A stretch of 64,000 nucleotides of DNA from Microbotryum silenes-acaulis (lineage: Eukaryota > Basidiomycota > Microbotryomycetes > Microbotryales > Microbotryaceae), in NCBI GenBank assembly GCA_003665825.1, contig QPFY01000013.1, forward strand, positions 310,001-374,000, given 5' to 3'. Position 1 is the first letter of the stretch, and each line of letters opens with the position of its first letter. The translations under genes and the position numbers were made by a program. Below the pieces are notes generated by a model that saw nothing but the letters and a program-made list of their open reading frames with translations, did not search any database and was not told where the DNA came from. Of this stretch, positions 10,446 to 22,185 are shown piece after piece.

Positions 10446-12272
10446 ATGCCACCGCCCACTCCGCGCCGTCGGACCCCGGCCAAGAATGCCAACCCGTCCA
10501 TCTTCACCTTCCGGGCCCCCTCGATCCGTATACCGACCTTCAACTCGCCGATCAAGAGGCTCAAGACCCCGACGGCCAACGATCTCGACGGAGCCCAAAC
10601 ACGTGACGAGGCACGGCAAGCACGTCTGCGAGGACCGGCTGGGTGAGAGCCATGACCCTGGATTAGGATGCGACAAAGCAGCGAGACCCCCTCGAGAGTA
10701 TCGAACTGACCTTTTACTCCAAACTTTGGCCGGACCGATCAGGCAGACTTGGAATAATCTCAGCACGCTCTTGACGCGTGGACCGACGAAGCTACCGTCC
10801 TTCAGCGCGGTCCCCGGCGCCAACAGTCGAACCGGGCGCCCCAAGAGTGCCACACCAGGGGGACCCAAGAACCCCAAGACTCCCAAGACACCCAAGAAGA
10901 CCCCCAAGACGCTCTCGAAAGCCGAGTCGACCAAGAAGAGCGCGAGAAAGAGCTCCGTCGCCGCAAAGACCCGGGTCCTTCAACTCACTCCGCGTTCCGC
11001 GACGCGCTCCGCTGCGGTAACCACCTCCGCGCTCAAGACCAAGGCTGCTGTAGCTGCGTCCGCAGGCCCCAAATCGAATCAGAGGAGGAACGGAAAGAGG
11101 AACGCGCTGCCGTCATCCCCTCTTGGAAACCATCGCTCGAACGATGAAACTGAAGCCGACCGTGAGGTAGAACAAGTCGACGAACCTGTTCAAGTTGAAG
11201 CACCCCCACCGCCCGACCCGCCTCTGATTGCTTCGACTTCCAAAGGCAAGACCAAAGCACCGCCAAAGCGAGTCCCAGCCAAGAAAGTAGCACCGGTCAA
11301 GGTATCCCGCGCCGTGGCGATACGACGAAGAAAACCCGCGGTCGAACCCGAACCCGAAGCTAACTCCGACGATTCCGAGATCAAGGTCGTGGAGCGACGC
11401 ATCAAGCCTAAAGCGCTGGCGAAGAAGTGAGTCGGGTTCTCAATCGTGAGAAACCTACGGTCACCTCGCTGATGCATATACTCAAATATGCAGGGTACCT
11501 CCTGCGGCTACGCAGAGCATTCCATCGTCGTCGTCGCCACCTTCCGCGTCAGAAAAGCTTGACCTCGAAGAAATCAACGAGCCCATGCTGCCACTCGCGT
11601 CGACCTCTCGCGCGACCATCAAAGCCCCAAGCAAACGAGCTGCTACCATGAAGAAGTCAGACAGGATATCCAAGGCGGTGGCGGTCCGACAGCAGAGGAA
11701 AGAGTCTCCCGATGACGACGATCAGAACGCCGAACATGTCCGGACTGAGAAGCAGCCCGTCAAGAAAAAGCCAATTGGCCGAAAGTGAGTCCGAACCACG
11801 AATCCTTCCTCGACAGAGTACTGACGCAGTCTCGATTGACTTTTTACTAGACATACTGCACCCAAAGTCAAAGCTCGCTCGGCGCCGGCGGAAACTTCCG
11901 AGCCGGAGGACGATGTGGTGACCTTGCTACGACCATCAAAGCACACTCTCGACGAGGACCTCGACGGCTCGATTTCGGACTCGTCTTTTGACGACGGCCC
12001 TGTTGTCAAGCGACGCAAATCCGGTGGATCTGCGAGCGCTCTTGACAACGCAAAGAACAAGTCCAGTGCGCCCAGCAGCTTGGACACCATCTTCGCCGGT
12101 GTTCGGTCAAAAATGGTTGAGAAAATGTGAGCAGCTCCTTGGATCGTTCGCATTATCCCGAACAAGCTTGTAGCTGACCATGATTACGGTATGACGGTAC
12201 TCATCTTATCTTATCAATAGGGCCACGGGCAAGCCTCAAATACGCCCAAAGGCGGGGCTCGGTAAACGGTGA
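10446..12272 (+). CDS. Basic, low-complexity nuclear protein, function unknown
   Basis: The start at 10446 gives a Pro/Arg/Lys-rich N-terminus (TPRRRTPAKN, RAPSIRIPTFNSPIKRLKTP). An intron from the GTGAGA near 10644 to about 10740 is followed by a long exon with the repeat-like KNPKTPKTPKKTPKTL and many basic SP/TP sites. Three further short introns (near 11428, 11787 and 12127) join acidic and basic Ser-rich blocks, such as DGSISDSSFDDGPVVKRRK, ending in GLGKR at 12272. The composition suggests a chromatin or chromosome-associated protein with bipartite NLS-like clusters and possible CDK sites. No fold or family is recognisable, so no function is assigned. Confidence 0.65.
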
Positions 12273-12535
12273 TCAGACGATCCCCATCGCCTACTCTGTT
12301 TTGTTTGGCTGTATCGCGTGTCGTAATGGTAGCGCTTTTCCAAGATTGCATCTTCAACTCAGCTCATGTGGGCGCAACAAATTTGCCGACCCCTGACGAT
12401 CAAAGTTCACTCCGCGCCGGCCGAAGTATTGGTCGACACAATGCAACCTCCCATACCCCTGATTGAAGCGAGCGATAACAAGCTTGTATATTAAAGAATC
12501 AGGCCAAACACCAACTCAACCCCACACAAATCCCC

Positions 12536-15500
12536 TCATTTCTTCCCCTTCTTCCCTTCTTTATGTTTTCTATCCTTCTTGTGCTTCTTCCCCCCTTCCT
12601 CCTTCTTCGACTCCTCCCCTCCCAATTTCCTCTTCAACCCTTTGGTCGATTCCGGGTTTTTGATACTAATGACCCCACTTCCTTTGGCGAGTTGAGCCTG
12701 CGCTTGCGCCCATTCGTCTTCGGTCCCGGCGATCGAGTACCTGAAAGACATGATTGTCAGCTACGGGGCGTTCCCCTTCGGCATGCCCATCCCGCAGGGA
12801 GGACGAAAGACTGACTCACTGCTTCAAATCCAACGAATCAATCACCTCCCTCTGACTCTCCTTCAAAGCCTTCAACACCTCCCTTCCCTCCTGACCCAAC
12901 TCCTCCTCCAAACCCTGCACGCCACCCTTCACGACCGCCGTCGACGCACCCGAGGGTTGGTTCACGAATGCCTGGGTCTTTTTATCCATCCCCAAGGAAG
13001 CGTCCGGAACGAATTTTGCAACGTCCTCTTTTTGTAGAGTTTGTAAAGCTTTGGTCAACTTGCGGATCGTTTTGGAGAATAGGGCAAGGCATTGCGCAAC
13101 GGCGACTTGATGCTCGGTTTCCTTTTCGACGTCTTCGACGGACTTGCGTTGGAGGCCCAAAGCGAGCAGGATCGAAGCTTGTAGGCCTGAGAGTTGAACG
13201 TCTTCGGGGAACCGTTTGGAGAAGTACAATCCGGCCAAGGTGGGTAGTAGGTCGAGTATGACGTGGTAGTCGAGCATGTTTTGAGCGTACGAATCCAAGC
13301 GTTTCAGATCGAAGGGCGAGAAGAAGGACTTGACTTCCGAACCGACGAGGACGTCTCCGCCGACACGTCGTTCTTCATCATCTTCTGTCGTCGAGGTGTA
13401 GATGCCCTGGTTCGCCGCTTCGAGTACACTCAAAGCGCTAACGGTCGAGAACTCCCTAAACTTGTACGAAAGGAGCGCGATGAACCTCTTCCTGAAATCC
13501 AACGAGAACGCACCCAACCACCTCCCAACTTCTTGACGATTCTTGTCCAACCCACGCAACATGACGCAGGAATGTTCGCCCGTCAAGTCGTTTTGCGTTT
13601 GCCGGATGTACAAGGGGGAGAACCCGGCGCGTTTCCAGAACTTGAACAGAAGCGGGGTGAGACCGTACGATACGCCAAGGTAGTCGAGGTTCTCGGGTTG
13701 ACGCTCCGAGAGGCGTTGTAAGAGGGGTGGCATCTTGCTCGCGTCACGGATAGCGATTTGGTCCGTTTGGAGAGTCGCGTCCTGTGAAGTGGAGCCATGG
13801 CAACAGATCAGTTCATCAGCCGATGCCGGAGAGTCTGTATTCCGCCTGACCAGCTTACCTCGTCAACCTTGGCCACGTCCTCGAACGTCTCCAAATCCAT
13901 CTCCTTGACGACTTCATCCAAATTGAGCAACTCGCCACTATAAAACGAGTTCAACGCCTGCAGTGCCCTTGACCCATACCCCATCTTGGCATAATCAGGG
14001 TGGACAGCAACGCGCACGATCCTCGCTCCGGACATGGAAGCGAAGTCATCGTCTTGGTACTGCTGCGAGATTGTCCAAGGGATCAAATCCCCTCCGGCCA
14101 TCTTGCCTCGACTGAGGTTATCCAACACGCTCTGCTTGGAGATGTTGCCTTCCAACGCGACTTGCATCACAACCAACGGGTCGGGGAGCGTGTTGTCCCC
14201 TTCTTTCAAAGGCGGCAACAGCACAAAGAGGTGATGGCCCGGTGCATCGGACATGAGTTGCAAGTCGTTGGGCGAGTTCTTGTAATGCGATGCGACGTAG
14301 AGTGACATCATCCTCTGTAAAAAGACCTCGGAAGCAGGGTGGAATGAAAACAAGGTGTCGCGGTTGACGTAGAACAATTCGCATGTCGAAGGATGGGGGC
14401 ATCCTTGCAGCGTCTTTTTAAGACTGGTCGAAATCGTTGCGTCAAGGCACAAGAGGCCGTTGAGCCATTTCTCGATCGAGTCGTCAGGACCGTAACGAAT
14501 CGGCGTCTCGAGCTTGATCTCCTTCAACGTTCGAGCGGTCGCTAAAGGCGTCGACCCGCTCGCCTTGTCGTCGGTGTTGCCTCCGTTGGTTGAGCTGGGT
14601 GCGGACATCGCCGATGACGGTCGCGACATTTCACGCAACTGTTGCAACAACTTGAGAGAGAGCGATCGGCCTGTGCCTTCGTAACCGTTGATGGTCGAAG
14701 CCATGAACACGAGGTAGGGCCCCAAGAGGGATCGCACCAAGGGCAAAGGGATGGCCGCGGCCTCATCAATGACGACGAGTTCAGCTTGGCCAAGGACGTG
14801 GAAGTCTTGCGGCTGGATGTACTGAATCGTTTGTCGGTGCTGTCGGAAGATGTTGACCCGAACGACGGCGCCCTTCCATTCCGGGTTCGTGCTCTGGACG
14901 ATGTCATAGTCGAGGTGCTCCTCCCACCCAAGCTGATCAAAGCCCTTGAAGATGAATTCGAACAAGGTTTTCAAGTTCTCGGGACTGGGCGAGGTGACAA
15001 AGACGTTCGAGTAACCATGCAAGATGGCGAGCGAGATCGACAAACCCAAAGCGGCGGATTTACCTCGACCACGGGCAGCGGTCAAGGAGACGGTCTGGGA
15101 CAAGGTCTTGGAGGTGATGGCATCGGTGAAGGTCAAGATGGCCTTGGCCTGGTCGAGGGTACGAGCTTGGGCAATGATCTCGCCGATGCCCTTGGTATCG
15201 CTCAGTCCTTCCTTGAGCGCTTGCAATTCCGCTGCGCCAGGGGCTTCCTTTCGTTTCCCCTTGCCGGCCGAGCGACCAACTCCGACGCCGAAGTCGGGGT
15301 CGATCGCGACAATATCCTTACCCGCGGAGATGGGCAGAACGTTGAGTTCGTCGTCGACGACGAGGCAGGCCGGGTTGGCGCCGAGCGAGAGTAGGAAACG
15401 TTCGTTGAAGCGAGCAACGGGTGCTGCGGTCGAGGTCGATGATCGATAGCGAGAGTGCACGTCCTGTAGGGAGGGAGCGTGGTTCGTGAGCAGAAGATTC

Positions 15501-16243
15501 GGATCCTGTGCTCGGTAGTTGGACTGACCATGGTCATGCTGTACAAGCCCCTGAGACTCTTCATGCCTTGCAAAAGACAGACGACGATCCCTCCCCCCTG
15601 CACGGTCTCGATCGTCCTCGCCAGCAAATTCGGGGTAATCGCTTCGAAATCCTGCAAGATCAACATCGAGAAGGTCTGACCAAGGATCTTGTGGGTGTCC
15701 TTGTAGTAGGTGTAGCGCACGTCGGTGACGCTGACAAAGAGTTCAAAGGGGTCCATCTCGCCGACGTCGCGTTGGTTGCGCTTGACGTCGCGCTTGATCT
15801 TGCCTTCGCGCTTCTTACGGTTCGAGGTGAAACCGAGTTCCTTCTTGTAGCACCATAGCACGTTCGGACGAGGGTTCTTCTTTTGGGCTGTGGGGGACGT
15901 CCGAGGTGAAGTCAGGAAGTCAGGAAGTCAGGATCTTCTCTTCTCTGAACGGGATGAGAGCTGGGATGACTGACCATCGGTAGGGTTGGCCAGTCCGGCG
16001 ATGGATTGGCCAAGCAGAAAGTGCAAGTTCACGATCTGGGCATGGGCCTTTGCGCGATCACCGAGCAAGAGGAAGAAGGAGCGGTGCGAGGTTTGAAGTG
16101 AGCTTTGGAGATGGGAGGGAGCGGGTCAGTCAGGATCAGAAGGGCAAGTTTTGAGCGTGGGGTGCGGACGCTCACTTTGCGATGAGGGTAGGGATGCGGG
16201 TGTCCAATGGCTTGCGACGGCCTGTGGCGTTGGCGCCCGACAT
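12536..16243 (-). CDS. KRE33: RNA cytidine acetyltransferase (Kre33/NAT10)
   Basis: Makes N4-acetylcytidine in 18S rRNA (and in some tRNAs with an adaptor), using acetyl-CoA and ATP; nucleolar, needed for small-subunit biogenesis. The start at 16243 (MSGANATGRRKPLDTRIPTLI) joins to RSFFLLLGDRAKAHAQIVNL and VLWCYKKELGF, which are diagnostic of the family. Domains in order: N-terminal TmcA-like domain, RecA-like helicase domain with P-loop TAARGRGKSAALG and Walker B VIDEAAAIPLPL, then a GNAT domain (ARIVRVAVHPDYAKMGYGSRAL). These are followed by the tRNA-binding-like C-domain and a Lys-rich tail (KKHKKDRKHKEGKKGKK). An insertion of about 30 Ser/Gly-rich residues follows the Walker B region (MSRPSSAMSAPSSTNGG). 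It converges on the nuclear-protein gene and diverges from COG6. Confidence 0.96.
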
Positions 16244-16695
16244 GGCTGAGGCTGAGGATGGGTGGGGCTGGTGGTGCGACCGATCGAGCTGAGGAGCTGA
16301 GGGAGCGCGCGTTGCTGCGAAGGACAAAGGCGACCAATTGCGCGATTCTAGACAAGCTAGTCGCAAGGAAGGGGTTGGGTAGACTAGTAATAAACAATTC
16401 GACCACTTCAAGTCAAAAGTGTACGGAACCCGATGACGTGTTGTGGGGTGGGTGAGCGCAACTCGGGATAGTCAGGAGGTTGAACTTGACCCGATCGAAA
16501 GCACGGCCGTGTGCGACCGAGTTGGTGCGCAGCAGCTCGCAGCCCGATTTGAGCTCGGACCTCGTGACACGCCGAGGCGCGCCCAGCGAGTCGCGCTTGC
16601 TTGGGTGCTGCTGCTCTCTCCTTCCCCTGTCCTCCACACCGACCCTCACACGGGGTCTGTCCGCCCATCCCATCCCACCCCATCCACCTACCATC
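16244..16695. promoter_or_regulatory. Divergent promoter between KRE33 and COG6
   Basis: 452 bp with pyrimidine-rich tracts just upstream of the COG6 ATG (16610-16690). No other gene is seen. Confidence 0.5.
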
Positions 16696-19563
16696 ATGCA
16701 AACCATATCCCGTCCCTCGCTCTCCTCGCACGCCTCCTCAGGCCTCGGTGCCTCCCCCTCCTCAGCCTCATCAAGTCGGAACCCTCTTCACCTCAAAGTG
16801 AATCGACTCCTCTCCGCCAACCTGGAAGATGCGGGCACTCGAGCTGCTTTGGATACGTTGGGCGAGTTGGAGCTGGAACAGCAGACTCAAGTTGGGTTGA
16901 ACTCACGTGGGATTCAAGAATCAACGACGACGACGAATGGGGGCCTCAATGGCAGAACGACAGCCGCAACAACTACTGCTGCAGGGACACCTATGATCAA
17001 ACGAGGCGCGTTGAGGACACAGGTGGAAACTCAGATGGCTCAAGCCTCGACAGAATTCCTACAAGCCTTTTCCGACGTGGATGCCGTAAGCCTATCTCTG
17101 TCGAACCCTCGCACCTCCACGTCACCTCACCTCACCTCGGACCTCTCATCGCCTCCCTCAGAAACTCGGTCTGCTGCAATCCCACCTCGACGCGATGCAC
17201 ACATGCTGCGATCAGGTCGAACAACAGCTCGCCTCTGCAAACTCGGGGACGCGGTATTTGCTCGAACATGTCGAAGGCTTGCGCCAACAGAGGTCAGTGT
17301 CCCACAAGTCTCCGTCCAAGAGCATTCTCAGAACACCCCGCAACAAAACACGATGACTGAAACCATCCTTATTTGACCCTATAAATACCATAGAGCCACA
17401 ACAACAGTCCAACAATCGCTCGTACACTTATTCCTCACGCGCTTCTCCCTCACCGACGACGAGTTGCGCATCCTCACCTCTCGCGAGATCCCCGTCGGAC
17501 CGGACCTATTCGCCGCGATGAACAAGACCGAGAGGATACGAAGTGATTGCAGGGCCTTGTTGAGCGGCGAGGCGGGGCAGGGAACGCAGGCGGGGTGAGT
17601 TGCCTTTTCAAACAGGCGTCAAGAAGCACTCGTTCTCAAGCTAACCTCCCTTCGACCCCACCCGACCACAGTCTCGACATCATGGAATACACGTCCCAGC
17701 ATCTCGAAGCGGCCTATTCTAAAATCTACAAATGGTGCACCTTTGAAGCGCGTGGGTTCGGAAAAGACGTGTTGGAAGTTTCGTCAACGATGCGCTCCGC
17801 GATCGAGAGGCTTAGGTCTAGGCCGGAATTATTGTCGTTCGTCCTTTGATGCAGATCTCAGTCTTCCCCGTTCGGGAGCGCAAAATCTAATTTCACTCTC
17901 GATCCCGCTCTCCAACTCCACAGTGAAGTCCTCGACCTTCTAGGTGCAACCCGCTCAACTGCCATATTGAACCTATTCCTCGACGCCCTAACAAGAGGAG
18001 GGCCTTCCGGCCTTCCACGACCCATCGAATTGCACGCCCACGATCCGATTCGTTACGTCGGAGATATGCTGGCTTGGATCCATCAAGCTACGGCTGGGGA
18101 GCGAGAGTTTTTGGAGAGCCTGTTCGGTATCGCGGAGGATGGGAGATGGGTTGGCAGTGTGAGGGCGCAGAAAGGGAAGAGGGGGAGGAAAGCGGAGGGA
18201 GGGGCGGGTTCGAGGGCGGAGGGGAGTGTCAAGACGGTGCTGGATGAAGAGGACGATGAGATGCGCTTGAGCAAGTTGTTGGATCGGGATATGGAAGGGT
18301 GTGCGAGACCTTTGAAGGTGAGGGGGGTCTGACTTGCCGTACTCTTTCACGCTTACGCGCGACTTCGAGTCTGAGCGCAGTATTCGATCCTTCGCAGATG
18401 CGCGTGCAGCAAACGATCAAGAGTCAAGAAGGTGCTATTATGGCGTATAGGATCGCGACGTTGATTGAATTTTATAAAGTCACGATGGAGCAGACGATCG
18501 GCAAGGACGCGCATATGTGCAAAGTATTGGCCGAGTGAGTTCGAACGCTCGCGCTCTTGATTGATTGCCGCACGAAAAGCTCATCCGCTTTCGATTCGCT
18601 CCGGACAGGATCACTGAAAGTGCCTACGAGGCCTTCTTCGACACCTTACGCAACCATGGTCGATCACTTCTGCGCTTCATCCAACCTCCTTCGGCGGGAC
18701 TGAATGCCCCTCCCCAACTCCGAGACGCTTTGACGACCCTTCGAGAACTCATGGCCATCTTCTCCTCATCTTACCTCGAGGATGCGCCCAACGCGTCATC
18801 GAAAACCGATGCACCTAAACCGAATGAGGCAGAAGACTCTACAACAACACCGACGACCCCACCAACGTCCATGATCAAAGCCAACGACTTTTCCCCCGTT
18901 CTGGACCAAGCCTTGGACCCTGCTTTGGAGATGTGCGAAAAGATGGGGCAATCGAGACCGTTGACGTGGGATCGATCGATCTTTGCCATCAATTGTATCG
19001 AGACCGTTTTGAATGCGTTGGACGGTTTTGCTTTCACTGCGGATCGGACGAGACAGTTGAAGGAGGAGGAAGGGGATCATGTTGAGAGTTTGACGGGGGA
19101 ACATGTACGTTTCTTGCTTGATGAGGGAGTCTCGGGAGCTCGGCGAAGGCTGATTCCAAGCCCCCGCCCCCATTATTCTTTGATACCGCAGTTCACCTCT
19201 CTCCTCAAAGACAGCGGCCTCGAAAATCTCCTCACCACGATCCGCACCAAAGACCCCTCCGTACCCCTCTCTTCCCTCCCCTTCGCCTCTCCGACCCATC
19301 TCCAAGCCTGCCTGCAATCCTTCTCCCACTTCCTCTCCACAACCGACACCCTCTCCTCCCCCCGTCTCTCGCTTCTCCCCCCTCGAATCGCAGCAAGCAT
19401 TCATCGTTCGGCTTTGGAGAGGATCAGTGAGGCTTACGGGCTCGTTTTGGATGAGGTGGTGAGGGATGCGCAGAGGAATGGGTACGAGGAGGGGACTGTG
19501 AGGGTTTTGTTTAGGATGGGGAGGGACGAGGTGAGGAATGTTTTAGGGGTCGAGAGGGGGTGA
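16696..19563 (+). CDS. COG6: Conserved oligomeric Golgi complex subunit 6
   Basis: A subunit of the COG tethering complex (lobe B), which guides intra-Golgi retrograde vesicles. Eight or so exons read [110 protein letters not shown] and then [13 protein letters not shown]. The last two are the most conserved part of COG6. The middle carries a charged, Gly/Arg-rich loop ([16 protein letters not shown]). The protein is helical throughout, with no membrane segment, as expected for a peripheral Golgi protein. The last exon ends [16 protein letters not shown]. Length (~750 residues) is normal for fungal COG6. Confidence 0.9.
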
Positions 19564-20388
19564 AGCGTGTTGAAGGCGGTGATGTGTAACCTTTGTAATG
19601 ACCCATGCGACCTGGTGAGAAAAGATTACGCTGCAGCACTCCAGGTCCCACATACTTAATACCCATCATGGAAACATCGAACCAGTTGGCTGCCTCGCTG
19701 CCATCGCGATCCTCCCTCTGAGCGACCGTGTACAAGAAAATAGTATTTCTAAGCAACGTGTCGCGTCTAAATAAATTAAAAAACACGTGCGGGCGCGCGA
19801 GTGGCGGGTGGCCATGAGGGCGGCCGGTGAGGGTCCTCGCCTCAGGCGCATCCTCAGAGGCGGCCTCATGGCCAACTAAGAAATGTCACCGCATGGCCGC
19901 CTCACGCCTCCTGGTGACCTCAAGGCGGTGAGATGGTCATGAGGCGACCTTGAGGTCGGGCTCGGGTTCACACACCTCGCTTCAAGGACCCCTGAGATGA
20001 TGTAGTTGCAGTTGGGAACACTCATTGCAATGTTGAAACGATGCTGTGGTTACTGTCATGCAAAAAGGAGAGCTACAACGAACAAGTTGAAATTCTGAAG
20101 AAACGACAACGGTGCGGGCGTGCGCCAAGGGGCAGGGTCACGTGACCATGCGGGGAGGTGCCACCCGTCGACGAGTGTGGGCGCCGCCGCGCCGCCAGCG
20201 AGCCGGTGCAAAGGCAAACGGTGTACATAATCGAAAGCGTGGATGGGAAAAGGGTTAAAACACACAGCTCACGGAACAAACAAGTGGGGTCACGAAAGAG
20301 GGTTGCAAGGAGAAAGCAGTCGAGCGCTCGAACCCGTTAACGAGACGATCGGGAGACGGAGGCCGTGGGCCTGGGCAAGAACGACATG

Positions 20389-20587
20389 GCCGACGCGCAA
20401 AGAGGGGGGAAGGCCGCCCCCTTGCGGAGGGGTTTGTTTCTTGGCTCGGGGTAGCCAACCCGCGACCTAACCCCAACTGAGGGCCGCCACATGTCCAGGA
20501 AGTTGCCGGCGAAGCGAAGGGATAAAAAAAACCATAAAAAAAAGGCAAGAAAAGGAGAAAGAAGGGGAAAAGGAAAGACGGACACAT
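20389..20587 (+). repeat. Dispersed repeat, copy A
   Basis: This shares with copy B a core (gaaggccgcccccttg followed by ggaggggtttgtttcttggc), then an ACCTAACCCC/ACTGAGGGCCGCC block, an A/G-rich stretch and a terminal AAAGGAAAGACGGACAC. Copy A has AGCCAACCCGCGACC where copy B has a telomere-like tract. Origin unknown; it has neither recognisable LTR nor TIR ends. Confidence 0.75.
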
Positions 20588-20732
20588 GATGGACATGGTC
20601 ATAGTAGGCTCTTATTGCATACCTTAAATCGATGTGGGTATTTTGTGGTGCCAGTACACCTACACCAGGTACACGTAGATATGGTATGCCTAAGCTTGAC
20701 AAACAGGCGGGCAGTCCCGCAAGCGCGCCAGC

Positions 20733-20970
20733 CGACGCGGCAAGGGGGTGAAGGCCGCCCCCTTGTGGAGGGGTTTGTTTCTTGGCTCGAGGGTAGCTAA
20801 CCCTAACCCTAACCCCACTGAGGGCCGCCGCCACCCATGTTCAGAGAGCTCTCTGCTGGCAAAGCGGAAAAAAAAGAGAGAGAAAAAAAGAAAAAAAGAT
20901 AAAAAAATAAAGGGGGTGTGGAAAGGAGGAAATAATGGAAAGAGGAAAGGGAAAAGGAAAGACGGACACG
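20733..20970 (+). repeat. Dispersed repeat, copy B
   Basis: A second copy of the same unit, about 344 bp downstream (start to start) and in the same orientation. It is longer because of an expanded purine-rich tract (20870-20955) and the TAACCC triplet repeat at 20797-20816. The core is close to identical to copy A; flanks and A/G runs are diverged. Confidence 0.75.
20797..20816 (+). repeat. Interstitial telomere-like tract
   Basis: CTAACCCTAACCCTAACCCC: almost three and a half units of the complement of TTAGGG, the usual basidiomycete telomere repeat, inside repeat copy B. It is too short to be a telomere. Confidence 0.7.
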
Positions 20971-21202
20971 TGTTGTACTCTCTCCCAAACTGAGACCCGA
21001 GGCGTCGAGGCGTCGGGTGCGCCGAGATGGATTCGCTCTCCTTACTCCTCCCAATTTCACACCACTCCTCTCGCTACTAACCAACTGACCAGGACGCCTG
21101 GACATTTGACGATCGCCAAGGCAAAGGTGTTGCACGGCGCTTGTTACAAGTCTCACCTTTCTTTCCCCCTCTCCCCCCTCTCCACCCTGCCCATTCTCCA
21201 CC

Positions 21203-21913
21203 ATGTCCATCCCCCACCACCCGCCCTCAACAGACGTCCGTCGTCGCACGACCCAACCCCAAACGCTGCAACAAGCCCAAACCAGCACCACCACCCATCT
21301 CCCGCTCTCCTCCGCGCTGTTGAACGACCTCGACTCGCAAGCGAGCTTGGACAACATGGAGGCCGAATTGAACAAGACGGTCGATACGGAGGTGGAGGTG
21401 TTGGCGGAGGGGATGGTCGAGTTGGTTAGGTGTGCGGTCGTAAGTCTGCGGTGGCTTACGTCATTTATTAGGTGGTGTTCAACGCGGGTGCAGGAGGAGC
21501 TGTGAGCTGAGAACGCAAAAGCGTCGGTCGTGTGGGGGGTGGTCGGACCACCTCGTGCTTCGTCATGTCCCGATTCTCCTCCTCTGACCCACTTCTCCTC
21601 CCACACAGATCAAAGACAAAGACCACTTTCGCGTGTCCCAAGAAGCATTCGCCTCAAAGGTCCGCACAGAAGCAATGGTAAGCTCCCGTGCACACACCTC
21701 CCACCTCTATTCCGCCAGACCTTCTCCCTAACGCCCCTTCGTCCCACACAGATCCGTTCCGCGCAATCCCTCCTATCCCTATCACATACTTTGAAGCTGC
21801 TGCATTTGTTCGCCGATACTTGTACGCCTGCTTTGGCGAGGGAAGCCGCGGTTAGGGAATTGGATGAGATGGTTGAGAGCGCAAAGAGGGAGTTGGGGAT
21901 CGCGGTCGTTTGA
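21203..21913 (+). CDS. MED22: Mediator complex subunit 22 (Surf5)
   Basis: A head-module subunit of Mediator, linking activators to RNA polymerase II in the nucleus. Three exons: 21203 to the donor GTAAGTC near 21439; a short exon from ATCAAAGAC (about 21609) to GAAGCAATG; and the last from ATCCGTTCC near 21752 to 21913. Joined, they read ELNKTVDTEVEVLAEGMVEL, VRCAVIKDKDHFRVSQEAF and RTEAMIRSAQSLLSLSHTLK, then LLHLFAD. The IKDKDxFxVSQEA block and the following helix are the hallmark of Med22. The N-terminus is Thr/Gln-rich and disordered. Predicted length is about 150 residues, usual for the family. It converges on SDHAF3, 272 bp away. Confidence 0.9.
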
Positions 21914-22185
21914 GCTGATGGTTTGGAAGGGGAGTTTACGGCGTATTCAAGTCGAAGAGAGGGTGAAATTTGTTGTTGTAATAATACTATCCTTTTGGTG
22001 TGCAGATCCGAGAGTGTGCATTCGATCCGAGCTCTCTCGAGACGCGGGAGAAACGTCCTCTAGACTCTCGATAACTTGCCTCGAACGACTCGAGAGCCAC
22101 ATCCAAGCCTGGTGTACAACAAGTTGCAGTTTGCTTCTCCAATCTACTTTCCACCATACCAACAAGTTCCTCTTCTTCTCCCCGT

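Larger units (their letters stand above)
19564..21202. other. Gene-poor interval with repeats
   Basis: 1.6 kb without a convincing gene. 19790-19960 is rich in short inverted and direct pieces of GGCCTCATGGCC, GGTGACCTCAAGG and CGACCTTGAGGTCG. 20389-20970 carries two copies of a ~200 bp repeat plus a telomere-like tract (separate entries) and purine-rich A/G runs (20520-20580, 20870-20950). Long minus-strand open frames here are by-products of the repeat composition. The last ~200 bp, pyrimidine-rich, form the MED22 promoter. Confidence 0.6.

Noticed and set aside
14642..15394. 250-codon plus-strand open frame
   Set aside because: It lies antisense within the conserved Kre33/NAT10 exon and has no recognisable motif; a GC-rich shadow.
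20797..20816. True telomere or chromosome end
   Set aside because: Only about three and a half units, with normal genes on both sides.
20337..20834. Minus-strand frame across both repeat copies, giving two similar peptide blocks
   Set aside because: The similarity comes from the DNA repeat. The two blocks are not in equivalent frames and resemble no protein.
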